DNA from: Mauremys mutica
Lineage: Eukaryota > Chordata > Testudines > Geoemydidae
Direction of reading: 5' to 3'
Length of the DNA: 64,000 bases
Assembly (NCBI RefSeq): GCF_020497125.1
Contig: NW_025422875.1
Span: forward strand, 1 to 64,000
The notes beneath the pieces are model-generated. The model ran no database searches. It was not told where the DNA came from and worked only from the letters and a program-made list of their open reading frames with translations. The position numbers and the translations under genes were made by a program. This document shows positions 1 through 10,510 of the stretch, piece by piece (positions within the stretch are counted from its first letter, which is position 1; every line of letters begins with the position of its first letter).

Positions 1-291
1 CTGAGTTGCCGTGGGGGGGGGCCTTGACCCCCCTACCACCCAGGCTCCACCCCCACTCTGCCCCTTCCCCCAAGCCCCCATGCCTGCCCCACCTCTTCTC
101 TTCCCACCGCACTCCGCCCCTCCCTTGCCTCTTCCTGCTCCCATCCCTCCCCTCGCCCCTGCATCTTCTTCATGCCCACTGAGCAGCTGATTGTGGTGGG
201 CAGGAGGCGCTGGGAAGGTGGGGGAGGAGCTGATTGGTGGGGCCGCCAGTGGGTGGGAGGATTGGGGGGAAAGGGAGGGGGAGGAGCTGAG
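1..291. repeat. GC-rich hAT-type MITE, partial copy
   Basis: C-rich then G-rich halves (CCCCTTCCCCC..., then GGAGGAGCTGATTGGTGGGGCCGCC) match the complete element at 14973-15390 and the copy near 23.03-23.35 kb. The left end lies outside the window and the right terminus is not visible. All long open frames here run through low-complexity sequence and are not genes. Confidence 0.65.
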
Positions 292-446
292 CCATGGGAC
301 CCCCCCATGGAGTTGGCCCCGATGGTCCCATTGACACCCAACACCAAGTCAACAGGGACAATGGGCCAAGAGCAATGAGGTGGGGGGGTCTCTGCAGCAC
401 CCCGCACAGAGAGGGGGTCTCCAGGTCTCCTTCTGAGAAACCTCAC

Positions 447-2397
447 CCAAGCAAAGCCTTTACAGCCGTGCATGGACCCGGCCCACATCATGTCCTCTGT
501 GACGGGGGGCTGTAACTCGCAGGCTCTTTTAATGCTTCACGGAGAGGACTGTTGCAGCTCATGGAGCCTACAGCGAGCACCTCCACCTCCTGCAGCGGCG
601 GCGATGAGCGGGAAATACCCGCTGGAATGACGGGCCTGAGGGCAGAGTGACTCGGGTGGCGTGAGGGGCGGTCACACTACAAGTTGTCATATTAAGGATC
701 TGTAAGACGTTCCCAGCTCTGAGAGGAGAGTGGGGTCCAGTGTATTAGAGCGGAGGTTGGGACTCAGAGCCAGGACTCCTGGGTTCTAGCTCCACCTTTG
801 GGAGGGGAGTGGTGTGTCTAGTAGATTGGAGAGAGAGAGAGGGGGGGGTGTGGGTGGGTGGAGGGGGAGTTGACCAGTTTAACACGTGCTAAAGGCAACA
901 ACCCAGATTTTAAAGGTATTCTAGGTGTTGCTCTGCTCAGCCTTGCAGCCCTGAACTGATTTTGGAGCCTAAATCATAATACAGACACATGGGGCCAGAT
1001 AGTCAAAGGGAGTTGGGCACCTATGGGTGCAGGAAGGTGCCAAGCAGGATTTTGAAAAGCTCTTAGGCACCTATAAAAGCTGGCACTTTCGAACCTAAGT
1101 ATAATAGAGAGTCAATGGGAATTAGGCACTTAATCTGCATAGCTACCTTTGAATACCCTGTAAGGATCACAGCTGCACCATTAAGTGCCTAAATCCCTTT
1201 GACGCTCAGGCCTGTGGGGCACATTTGACAATTTTGAGCCCCGTCCACACACAGTTTGCCCTGGTTTGGTTCAAGGGGTTTAAAGCTCTGAGCTGATGCT
1301 GCTCAGTTCCAGGAGAGGCCTAACACAGGGCCCTGAGGCTATAACTAGGTGTGTGATTTGATGCTGCTGGGTGCCATCTGCTGGCTGCCTCTGAGATTGC
1401 GTCTGGAGCCGGCATGTGTGAATATACAGATGCAAACTCCACCAATAGGTGTGGTTTGTGTGACAGATTGTGTCACAGAGACCCCCCTTGGGCCTGCCAC
1501 CTGATGTGCTGAGACTGCCTCTGAGCCTGTTTTCCCTGCCAGCCTGGGACTCCAGAACCCTGCTAATACAAACCATCTTGGTAGAACTTTAACTCATCCT
1601 GTCTTCATTCTGCCACTATGTGAGAGAGAAAGAAAGAAACCCCACATTTCAACTCAGACCCTCACCCCCATGATAACCCTCATGCTATAACGTCCTGACC
1701 TCATTATAACCTCAACCCTATGATAACTTTAACCGCCTGTCCCTAACCCCCATGACCCCATCTTATCCCTCCTGCTCTAACCCACTAGACCCCACTCCCC
1801 AACCACAGCTGGGATAGGACCCAGGAGTCCGGGCTCCCAGCCTCATTCTCATTCCACATGCCCAGGGGAGGGGAGGCTGGTGTTTTGCTGTGTGTCTTAC
1901 CTGCTTGGTTCTGACTGCCCTGGGAGTGAAGAAAGAGAAGGGGAAGATATTAGGATGTTGGTGGTGCCATCGCTGGGGTCTGACACGATGTGTCTGGAGG
2001 GATGAGTGCCGGTAGCTTCACCCATAAATCTCAGGCTACACCCACTCTCCTGAAACAGCCCTGCTATCCTTAGCAACAGTTAAAAACCTTAGCAGAGTCA
2101 CTATTCAGCTTGCCATCTGTAGGTTCCAGAGTTAACAATCCCTATTGCTCTGAATGGGGTGGCTGAGGAGTGAAAGCAGAACTAGGGGCTAGATAGGCAG
2201 GGGCATCTATGAAGGGTGAAGGGGTTGGATCCCCCTGTTATTCACTAGCCCAATTCTCTTCCCTGCAAGCCCATCTCTCTCTCCCCGCCCCCGGGGAGGC
2301 AGGGTCCAGGCGCCTATCACCACTCCACCCCACACTCACCCTGCGCCAGGCTTGTCGCCAGCAGTGCAGTGACCAGCAGGGACCAGAGATGCCCCAT
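447..2397 (-). pseudogene. Trypsin-like serine protease relic (gene A)
   Basis: Broken minus-strand copy of the six-exon protease at 30.7-38.0 kb. Exon 1 (2340-2397) is intact: ATG, a leucine-rich signal peptide ([19 protein letters not shown]) and a GTGAGT donor. Exon 2 (about 1902-1920) has an 8-base deletion across its acceptor that changes the phase. The His and Asp exons (3 and 4) are absent. An exon-5-like stretch (447 to about 603) keeps the CTGCAGGAGGTGGAGGTG core but has no AG acceptor, carries a 2-base insertion that shifts frame, and has Trp where Cys182 should be. The residues preceding the serine motif read K-G-F-A-W, so like gene C it lacks Asp189 and Cys191. Any last exon would lie left of the window. 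It is a duplicate of the gene C locus that lost its middle, and should not make an enzyme. Confidence 0.8.
720..1470. repeat. Intronic block duplicated at 31.7-32.45 kb
   Basis: The stretch from 'aaaggcaacaacccag' through the 'ggcaccta' CORE-SINE-like body to the 'tgtgtgatttgat' segment matches about 31.74-32.45 kb in the same order and orientation. In gene C that sequence is intron 4. It shows the relic at the left edge was made by segmental duplication. The internal 'ggccagat...ttaggcacct' portion resembles a dispersed SINE common in turtles. Confidence 0.75.
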
Positions 2398-2489
2398 GAT
2401 CCAGCCTCGCCTGGTCCCATCTTGGCCAAACCCAGCTGCTTCCATCGCTCCAACCAAATACCAGCTGGGGACTGAACTCCCTGGGCAGG

Positions 2490-2497
2490 TTTTTATA
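2490..2497 (-). promoter_or_regulatory. TATA box of the gene A relic
   Basis: TATAAAAA followed by CCTGCCCAGG, about 95 bases upstream of the gene A ATG. The same element occurs at 38047-38054 (gene C), and as CATAAAAA at 21378-21385 (gene B). Confidence 0.6.
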
Positions 2498-2698
2498 GAC
2501 ACCAGCTCCTGCCTCTGCCCTCCCCAGGTCTACAGAACAGATGTGACCAGTCCCACAACGAGCCACTCGAGGAAACAAATGCTGCTGAATTCAGCACACG
2601 AACAGGGTGTGACCCTACTCATGCTGCTCTGCCTGGAATTGTCCCAAACATAAAAGTACAATGGCCAAGGTTAACATGGGGTGATTTTCACTTCCGAG

Positions 2699-2822
2699 TA
2701 GGGTGACCAGACAGGAAATGTGAAAAATCGGGACATCGGGTGGTGGGTAATAGGCACCTATATAAGAGACAGCCCCAAATATCGGGACTGTCCCTATAAA
2801 ATCGGGACATCTGGTCACCCTA
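2699..2822. mobile_element. 124-bp hAT MITE with perfect 8-bp target duplication
   Basis: Inverted ends TAGGGTGACCAGA and TCTGGTCACCCTA bound the element. CTTCCGAG flanks it on both sides (2691-2698 and 2823-2830), and an 8-bp duplication is diagnostic of hAT transposition. Related degraded copies lie near 4295-4420 and 25.69-25.83 kb. Confidence 0.88.
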
Positions 2823-2917
2823 CTTCCGAGTATCCTTAGCAATTGATTTTGCCAAGAACACCTGGCCAGTGACAGATTCCCGGCAAAGGTAAGATTGTAA
2901 TGGGGGTACGGTTATCG

Positions 2918-3400
2918 GTGGGGTTCATAGAGTCTAACTTGAGAAGGCACCACTCTAATAATCCAGTCTGACCCCTGGCATAACACAGGCCAGAGACCTG
3001 CCCCCAAATAACCCCTTGAGCAGAATTTTCAGAACAACTGCCAGTTGTGATGCAAAAATGGTCAGTGATGGAAAATCCACCCCAACCTTTGGTTAATTGT
3101 CCCACTGGTTATTTACTCTGGCTGTGAAAAACTTACACCTTATTTCCAGTCCGAATTTGTCTAGCTTCAGCTTCCAGCCATTGGATTCTGTTTGACCTTC
3201 CTCTGCTAGACAGAAGAGCCCAGTATTAAATATTTGTTCCCCGCGGTATTTCCAGACTGGGGTCAAGTCACCCACAAACGGTCTCTTTTTTAAGCTCCAT
3301 AGACCGAGCTCCTTGAGTCTATCACTCTAAGGCAGGTTTTCTAATCCTTCAGTCATTCTCACGGCTCTTCTCTGAACCCTCACGCTGCCCGGGTCCTGGC
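2918..3400 (-). mobile_element. CR1 LINE 3' fragment
   Basis: On the minus strand this matches the conserved CR1 3' region (the 'tctaatccttcagtcattctc', 'ctccttgagtctatcac' and 'tgtataacacaggcca' segments). A sister fragment sits in the duplicated block at about 38.38-38.69 kb. No coding capacity remains. Confidence 0.7.
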
Positions 3401-3419
3401 CACGGGTCCGGGGGGCTCT

Positions 3420-3640
3420 GCATTTTAATTTAATTTTAAATGAAGCTTCTTAAACATTTTGAAAACTTTATTTACTTTACATACAAAAATAGTTTAGTTA
3501 TCTATTATAGGCTTATAGAAAGAGACCTTCTAAAAACGTTACAATGTATGACTGGCACGCGAACCCTTCAGAGTGAATAAATGAAGACTCGGCCCAGCAC
3601 TTCTGAAAGGTTGCCGACCCCTGGTCTCGTGTTTTAACCA
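3420..3640. repeat. AT-rich dispersed repeat
   Basis: Ends in the motif 'ggttgccgacccctgg', which I associate with a short non-autonomous DNA transposon common in reptiles. No flanking duplication is visible. No gene. Confidence 0.4.
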
Positions 3641-3737
3641 TAATATCGTGTGGCGCCAATTGATACGCGTGGCAGGAGTTTACAGATATTACGTTACCTG
3701 TATTGCCTTTATCAATGAAACTTGGAACCTCATCAAA

Positions 3738-4508
3738 AAAGCTAGAGAGACAAGGTGGGGGAGGGAATATCTTTTATTGCACCAGCTTCTGCTGGGGAGA
3801 GACAAGCTTTCCAGCTGACGCAGAGCTCTTCTTCAGGCCTGGGAAACCTTATCAAAGTGTCACTGCTAAATACAAGCCTGAACCCTTTAGTATATGTAGT
3901 TAACATGTATTGCAAGGGGCCGGTTCAGGGAAAGAGGTTCGTGGACACCTCTCCAGGCACGGGGAGGAAAGGAGGAGTAATCAGCTGAGGGGGCTGGTGG
4001 GTGACAGATTGTTGTAATAAGCCATAAATTCAGTGTCTCTGTTCAGTCCGTGATTTTTAGTGTCTAGCGAAGTTGTGAATTTAAGACACGGGATTTATGG
4101 CTTATTACAACAATCTGCCACCCACTAACAACCCCCGCTCCTCACTCCATACCCCCGCCCTACCTTCCAGTGACTGAACCAGTGTTAACAGGCCTCTCCA
4201 CCTCGAATGGTGCCTTGAAATATCTGGTAACTAATTGTGTTAAACAAACTGTTCCACCTTGTATTTAGCAGTGACACTCTGAGGTAGTTTCCCAGATAGC
4301 GTGAAAATCGGAACAGTCCTGATTTTTGGGTCTTTTTCTTCTATAGGCTCCTATTACCCCCACACCCCCCTACCCCAGTCCCAATTTTTCACATTTGCTG
4401 TCTGGTCACCCTGTTCCCAGACCTGTGTATGCTTGAAAGCTTGTCTCCCTCACCTACAGCCGTTGGTCCAAGAAAACACATTAACTCTCCCACCTTGTCT
4501 CTCTAATA
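3738..4508. repeat. Foldback (head-to-head) repeat, about 770 bp
   Basis: The left half starts with 'agagagacaaggtggg' and the right half ends with its reverse complement. 'gtgtcactgctaaatacaag' (about 3858-3877) is mirrored near 4260-4278, and 'attgttgtaataagccataaat' (4008-4029) is mirrored near 4090-4111. Two copies of one dispersed repeat face each other. A degraded TAGGGTGACCAGA-type MITE (about 4295-4420) lies inside the right half. Confidence 0.75.
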
Positions 4509-4559
4509 CCCTATGACCAACATGGCTACAACAACGCTGCGTACAAAAGAAAACATCCG

Positions 4560-5900
4560 TTGGTTTGACAGAATCTGTTTTCCATAAGCCCACGTTGATT
4601 TGCATTAATTCTATTACTCTCCTTTAGTGCTTTATTAATCAAGTCCCATCTCAGCCACTCCGTGATTTTGCCCAGGGTTGAGGTCAGGTTGACAGGCCTA
4701 TACTTACGTGCATCATCCCACTTACCCTGTTTAAAATTAGCACCACGTTAGCTGTCTTCCGGTCTTCTGGAACTGCCCCAGTGCTCCAAGACTAATTGAA
4801 AAGCAGCATTAACGGTCCAGCAAGGTCCTCCGCCAGCTCTTTTAAAACTCTTGGATGCAAGTTATCTGGACCTGCTGATTTTAAAGTGCCTGACTTCTGT
4901 AGTTTCTGTTTAACATTCCTCAGAGACACTAGAGGACTGGAAAGAGTGTTATGATTCCCATAGCATGAGACAGAGGCCTGGGCTACACTAACTGGGCGGT
5001 TCAAACTAAGATACGCAACTTGTCGAAGTATCTTAGTTCGACTTACCTGGACGTCCTTACGGCAGTGAGTCGACTGCCGCGGCTCCCCCGTCGACGCCGC
5101 TTACTCCTCCTGCCGAGGTGGAGTATGGGCGTCGATTAGTGGACCAATTTATTGCATCCAGACGAGATGCGATAAATCGATCCCTGATACAGCGAACACT
5201 ACAGGCCGATCCAGCGGGTAGTCTAGGCGTACCCTATATCATCTGTTTTCCCCCCAAATACTGAACGGGAATATTTATGGAATAGTTCAGACTATTCTGC
5301 ATTATGATTGATAATTCTACCATTTTGATCTAGCAATGGACCAACACCATTGTCAGGATTCTTTTTGTTCCTAATACATTTTAAAAACTCCTTATTGTCC
5401 TTAACTCTGGTGGGCATAGATTTCTTCTTATGCCCCTACGCTTCCCTTATCAATTTTCCACAATTCCTAACTTCTGATTTATATTCATTGCTATCAACTT
5501 CCCCTTTCTTCCACTTGCTAGATTTTTTTTTAATGTTTTACAGCTGCCTTCACTTCCCCTTTAAACCAGGTCGGTTTGTTAACCAGCACAATCTTCTTCC
5601 TCAGTTGTGGGATTGTGGCTTTTGGGGGTTCAAGTAAGGTGTTCTTAAACACTTCTCAATTATCATTCACATTTTTCTGATTATATCCTTCCTCTCAGTT
5701 GCTATGTCTCAGAATTGTTTTTAGCTGTGTGAAATTGGCCCTATTAAAGCACTACATATATCTCTATCACTTCTCTGGACTTTCTTCTGTTGTACATCAT
5801 CACTTGTACCTAAGCAACCACTAACTTTTAGTTCTGTGATTAGCTCATCTTCATCGGTTAGGACAACATTTCTTCTCCTATGTTACCAGATGTGCCCGTT
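4560..5900 (-). mobile_element. CR1/L2-type LINE ORF2 fragment, decayed
   Basis: Minus-strand frames carry reverse-transcriptase landmarks of this LINE group: S-A-G-P-D-N-L-H-P-R-V-L-K-E-L-A near 4810-4870, then, after a frameshift, A-N-V-V-L-I and Y-R-P-V-N-L-T-S-like stretches to 4560. The upstream linker (N-K-P-T-W-F-K-G-E-V near 5550-5590) lies at higher coordinates. Several stops and frameshifts break it, and a Harbinger MITE at 4975-5234 interrupts it. Confidence 0.65.
4975..5234. mobile_element. Harbinger-type MITE
   Basis: Begins GGCCTGGGCTACACTA and ends TAGTCTAGGCGTACCC, the same kind of termini as the autonomous element at 26094-30329. About 260 bp, non-coding, inserted in a LINE fragment. 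A 3-bp flanking duplication is not clear, so the ends may have drifted. Confidence 0.7.
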
Positions 5901-6098
5901 ACTTTGGGGTACGCTCATTTAGTAGTGTTACTCTTCTGAGGGTGGGGGGTTCTGGAATTCTATCAATGTGCTGCTTGTGTCACTTGTGTGTTCATACGGG
6001 GCTCTGCTTCTCCCGTCTGCAAGTTCCCTCCCAATGGAGCTACCCTGCAGGACCTGGGTTCCCCTGGGCTGAGTTCCTCCAGCCCCAGAACTGGATGA

Positions 6099-6124
6099 AC
6101 ACACACACACACACACACACACAC
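6099..6124. repeat. (AC)n microsatellite
   Basis: Thirteen uninterrupted AC units. Confidence 0.97.
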
Positions 6125-6549
6125 TAACAGAGCGTGTCTGAGAGGACCAGGTTAATCAGCACTCCCAAGCTGACCCCTTATATGTCCCTGGACTCAGCAG
6201 ACTGGGTCGAACAGCACCACCGAGCTGTCACCCTCATATGCCATGGGCACCGCACCAGAACAGAGCCCGCCTGAGCAAGCTGGATCGAGCAGCACTTTCC
6301 ATCTGCCACCCTCATATGTCCCAGGCTCAGCACGTCCCTATCCCCACTTTCACGTTACAATTGTTCTGGCAGTAACCCACTGGATGAGCAAACCCCACAG
6401 GACTTTTGGGCGCTGCAGGGATCTTTAGCTTAGGTACGAGGAGCATTGCTGCAGAGCAAATGAGGAAGCCAAAAAAACCACCCACGGGGAGGTGGGTGCG
6501 GGGGAGAGAGAGAGAGAGAAAGAAGCAACCACCTTAACCATTAAAGTTA

Positions 6550-6555
6550 TTTATT
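6550..6555 (-). terminator. Poly(A) signal of protease relic D
   Basis: AATAAA on the minus strand, about 180 bases past the TGA of the orphan exon at 6737-7048. Confidence 0.55.
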
Positions 6556-6736
6556 GCCAGGTAATAACCGTACAGGAGCCAAACAAACATAGCAGTTATA
6601 ATATTAAATGTAACTTCAATTTGATTATAAAAGTCAGGTTTAGAACACTGGAACTGATCCCACAAGCGACATGGTCTATGTGCGTGAAGGGTGAGGAAGG
6701 GCTGGTGTGGGATGGGGTCCCACTCGAGTCGAGGGG

Positions 6737-7048
6737 TCAGGGAGTCAGCTGCAAAAACACAACGAGGAGAAGGACCCTGGGGATTGTGGCAGATGGATGG
6801 ACACTGCTCGGAGTGATGGTGGTAGAGGGACCGGCACTGTTCAGAGTGCAGTTCACCACTGTGAAACTCACACCAGGCACATTCTCCTGGATCCAGTCAT
6901 TGTGGGCATTCGGGCGGTTGTAGACCCCAGGGTAACCGGGAAAAATAGTGAGTACCCCACTCACTTCTCTCACTAGTGACCAGCTCACAAGCCCAGCAAG
7001 GTACCAGGTCCCATCCTCCTCACACACCAGGGGTCCCCCGGAGTCACC
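6737..7048 (-). pseudogene. Orphan last exon of a serine protease (gene D)
   Basis: An open 103-codon exon with a good acceptor (CTCTAG|GGTGACTCC) that starts at the catalytic GDSGGPLVC motif, so it holds the active-site serine. After W-Y-L-A-G-L-V-S-W it lacks the usual Cys220, as gene C does. It ends in a Ser/Thr-rich stalk and a short hydrophobic tail (VLLLVVFLQLTP) like a GPI-anchor signal. The 3' part of the intron (7049 to about 7345) also matches gene C intron 5, then homology stops abruptly in retroelement-like sequence. No exons 1-5 are found between 7.1 and 18.3 kb, so the gene is truncated. The frame itself is undamaged, so the loss may be recent. Confidence 0.8.
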
Positions 7049-7618
7049 CTAGAGACAGGGAAAGAAATGAGGTTTGAGGAGGGACCAGTCTCCATCGTCC
7101 ACAAGGGCGGAGGTGGATTATCCATCTCTCGATGGCTTCACACAAGTCCCTGGGCTCCGTGGTGGGGTAACCGGGTGCACTTATGGGCTGGGTTATACAG
7201 CGGGTCAGACTGAATGGACGAACCCTGCTGACTTTATACTCTATGGTGCATCCACAATTCCAAAATGTGTCTGTCTTGTCTAAACACTGAGGAGCGAAGT
7301 CAAGGCTCAGCCCCTCCATCCAGGTGCTGTGTCTCCCTTGGTCTGTCCTGATACTGACTCGCAAAGAGTAAAGTTACCATGAGCTTGGGGTTCAGTGGTA
7401 CCTCAGGTGACAAGGGTTCCCAAGAGCTTTGGGTTCAAGGGGAACCCCAGGTAACATTTGAACACGGTCAGGTGCCAATTCAAGCCAATTCAGGCCTCTC
7501 TGCTGGACTACATTGAAATCTACAATGGAGGGCTAGCAAAATTGCTGAATAATCAAACCCTCACCCACCACCCATCTCCATTTTTAAGAACGAAAAATTA
7601 AAGAGAAACATACAGGCG

Positions 7619-8008
7619 GTGAAAGATCTAGCAATGGGCTGTGTATATATTGTAGGTAATACTTTGGGGAGAAAATTGAAGAGGAAAATAGAGCATTTGG
7701 ATCAGGCAAGACAAGCCTTATCGCAGGAGAAAGGGATGAGTGAGACATTGAGAGAGCAACTTATTCAGCGACTGAAAGTAAAATCTCTGTTTATATATCA
7801 GAGAGAACTGGTTTGCCATAAACAGCAATTACAAAGAGCTGGTGACCAGATTACAATGTGGAGAGCTCGAGCAGCAATGGGTCAGGGATGTTTGTTTGGG
7901 CAAGAAGTGAAAATAACAGAATTAGTTCAGGGAACTGAAGCACTAGAACAAACCTGTGATATCCTGAAGGATGTGCATCAGCAGGTAGTATATATAGCAT
8001 CTGAGTGA
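7619..8008 (+). CDS. Coiled-coil ORF of unknown, retroelement-like origin
   Basis: A 129-codon open frame, rich in Gln, Glu, Lys and Arg in heptad-like spacing (roughly residues 18-75). I recognise no enzyme domain. A gag-type origin is possible because it is followed by an acidic frame and lies in LTR-element debris, but that is inference. It may be a fragment rather than a functional gene. Confidence 0.3.
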   Translation: MKDLAMGCVYIVGNTLGRKLKRKIEHLDQARQALSQEKGMSETLREQLIQRLKVKSLFIYQRELVCHKQQLQRAGDQITMWRARAAMGQGCLFGQEVKITELVQGTEALEQTCDILKDVHQQVVYIASE

Positions 8009-8197
8009 GGCTGGGCAGGAAGCCCAAGGTGTCCCAGAGATAGAGAGTGAGACAGATGTGTACAGAGATGCAAATTCCACCTGTCTATGTTTTTAGTGTA
8101 GTACCAGGTGACCCAACTCCTATATTCCAGTAGCTATGGTGCGACCTGGGAAGGATACGCTAGCATTAGGACATAGACCCTCACCTCACCTACTTGG

Positions 8198-8443
8198 TCA
8201 AGGGCTAAATGCAGACGAGACGAAGAACAGAAAGGGACTAATGAACGCTCTGAAGAGCCAGAAAAAGAGGAACTGTCAGATGCAAAAGATTCAGGGGGAG
8301 CACAGGGTGGATTTGAAGAGCTTGTCAGCAATGAAGAAAGGGAAGAAGAAATACAAACAGGCAGTCTTGGTGAGAGGTCAGATGAGAAGAGGGATGTTAA
8401 ATGGTTAGAACAGGAGATGGAAAAGACAGAGATTAGCCACTGA
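8198..8443 (+). CDS. Acidic E/D/K-rich open frame
   Basis: An open frame starting near TGCAGACGAGACGAAG and ending TGA after E-K-T-E-I-S-H, without its own ATG. It is strongly acidic (runs such as E-E-R-E-E-E). Its position 190 bases after the coiled-coil frame suggests they were parts of one retroelement protein. No family recognised. Confidence 0.3.
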   Translation, partial: SRAKCRRDEEQKGTNERSEEPEKEELSDAKDSGGAQGGFEELVSNEEREEEIQTGSLGERSDEKRDVKWLEQEMEKTEISH

Positions 8444-8879
8444 GGGAAGAGAATTTCAGCCACAGGAAATTCACTAAAGGGGAAAAAGTCATGAAGTGCT
8501 GCAGGCTTGTCCTAAATTGTGTCGTTTATTAGAAGAAACCCAGTGAACTACAAAACTCACTGCAGGTGCAGGCTGGGAGGCAACCTTAAGTACGGTTGCC
8601 TCCCATGAGAGATGAAAGTCCTTGCAGCTTGTAAGTCCAACAGATGACTCCAATACCTTTAACCCACTTGATCCAGAATGAATAATGAGAACACGTGGCA
8701 TACTTCAGTAGTATACACCTCGATAGCATTCGTCACCATGTATTTTTGACAGGTTTCCACGCCCCATTTAGGGCTTATGTCCCACCCTCCATCCCCATTT
8801 CTGTTGGCATCAAAGTTTGGCACCATTGGCCATTTCGGAAAAAAAATATGTTTGGATAGGGGGTATGTTGTGTCCTTGT

Positions 8880-9260
8880 GCTTTCACACATTTGATTGTT
8901 TGTTTAGAGACAAAGGTTGAAAGAAGAGAGAGAGTGAGAGAGCTTAAAGATTAAAAAAGAAAGCTTTGTTAAGGTTTAGAGGAAAAAAGGAAAGAAAGGT
9001 TGTTGGTGAGGTTGAGTAAGGAAAGATGATTTTAAAGGCCTAGTTTGGTATGTTATTAAAGAATTTAAAAAATGAGATAAATGTAAAAGGTGTATTAAAT
9101 ATAAGAGTTGGTTAAGAAAAAGAACATTTTAAAAGAGTTAAATAAAAGAGAAACATCTAAAGAGAGGTTAAAAGAGAGAACAGGACTAGAAAAGGGAAAA
9201 GAAAGCCCCTTTGCAAAGGGAAAAGATAGACAGCATGTGTCTGAGTCAGAGAGAGGGAGA
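8880..9260. other. Purine-rich tract, no gene
   Basis: Long A/G runs on the plus strand (gagagagtgagagagc, aaagattaaaaaagaaag, aaaagggaaaagaaag). From 8450 to 9880 I see no gene. Confidence 0.55.
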
Positions 9261-9879
9261 TCTTACCCTTCCAAGTGAGTCTGCTGAAAGAGGCAATTCC
9301 CAGGGTCAGAGCCCTTCAGGCTTGTTATCGCCGCCTTTGTATTGGCACAATCAGATGTTGTTCTACAGCAGTGTCACAGAATTCATTTCCCTGAATCAAT
9401 TCTATAGTCCCAAGGTTTTTAAACAAGAACCATCTCCCTTCCCTCCCCTCTCTACTCCCCCCACTGCTTTAACTGCTTTATTCTTATCTAAAAAAACAGA
9501 CCCCAATCATTTTTCCTGCCATGTAGCCCTTTTATACAGGGGCTTTAATAAAAGTTAAAACCATAAGCCCTTAGTAACAAACAAGTTTTAAACATTTTCC
9601 CCTATGTTTTAGACTAACATTGGTCATTTTTTCAGTAAGAACAATTTGAAGCTGCAGCAAAGCCCCTGTTAGCAAAAACAGTGTCCGTGAGTTAGTACAT
9701 CAAAGATAGGAAGGCTGCTTCTTTCCCAAACTTTTTAACAAATGCAAGTAAAAGTTACGTTAAGTCTTGTAAAGGAATAAAGCTCTGCTTTATAATGTGG
9801 CAAATTGCCGGCACTATTATGATGGGTCTCGCGCTGTCTCTTCTTTGGGGGAGGGGGTTCACGGTGCCATTTCTTGCCC

Positions 9880-10510
9880 CTGAATTGGAATATTAACTGC
9901 CCCACTAGTGTCTTAGAGGAGGGGAGTGGAGAGGGAGGGACCTGGGCCCACCCTCTACTCCAGGTCCCAGCCCATGGGCCCTGAGGATAGTGGTGAACCA
10001 CTTGAACTGGCGGTTCCTTCCCCTGGGCTACTTCCCTCTCCTGCCCTTCAGCTTGTGGGGGGCTTCCTGCCCTCCCTCTGCACAAGCCAGGTGCCCCTTA
10101 CCTAGGGTCTTGGACTTCTTAGCCCACCGCAGCACTTCTCCAAACTGTCCTCTGCTTCCCTTCAAACTGTTCTCTGCTCCAACACCAATCCTCTCTGCTC
10201 CGACTCCTCCAAACTGTTCTCTGCTCCAACACCAATCCTCTCTGCTCCAACTCCTCCAAACTGTTCTCTGCTCCAACACCAATCCTCTCTGCTCCAACTC
10301 CTTCAAACTGTTCTCTGCTCCAACACCAATCCTCTCTGCTCCAACTCCTTCCCTGTCTGACTGAAGCAGGGGTTTTTATCAGGTGACTGACTGCAGGTGC
10401 TCTAATTGGCTTCAGGTGCTCTAGTTAATCTATAGCAAACTTTCTTCCCTTTAGAGGGAATAAGGCTCCCTTCTAACCCTCTCCTGCTGCCCTCTGGCCA
10501 TGCTGTATCA
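9880..10510. repeat. LTR-like dispersed repeat with minisatellite
   Basis: The 'cctgggcccaccctctactccaggtcccagccca' core and the 'tctaattggcttcaggtg...' tail match a repeat near 49.86-50.35 kb. I associate it with a turtle LTR family. It contains the 47-bp tandem array at 10163-10350. Termini are not defined. Confidence 0.5.
10163..10350. repeat. 47-bp tandem minisatellite, four units
   Basis: Unit 'caaactgttctctgctccaa' plus 'caccaatcctctctgctcca' plus 'actcctt' begins at 10163, 10210, 10257 and 10304, exactly 47 bases apart, with one or two substitutions. There are no unique spacers. Confidence 0.95.

Larger units (their letters stand above)
1600..3400. repeat. 5' gene block duplicated at 37.07-38.68 kb
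   Basis: Exon 2, intron 1, exon 1, the TATA region and upstream sequence down to a CR1 fragment are collinear with 37.07-38.68 kb. The copies differ by an inserted hAT MITE (2699-2822), absent from the 38-kb copy, so the MITE probably arrived after the duplication. Confidence 0.75.

Noticed and set aside
33..515. Open frames over the first 500 bases
   Set aside because: They combine a GC-rich MITE with the broken exon 5 of the gene A relic in wrong frames.
10163..10350. CRISPR-like array
   Set aside because: Units are contiguous without unique spacers, in a vertebrate context.
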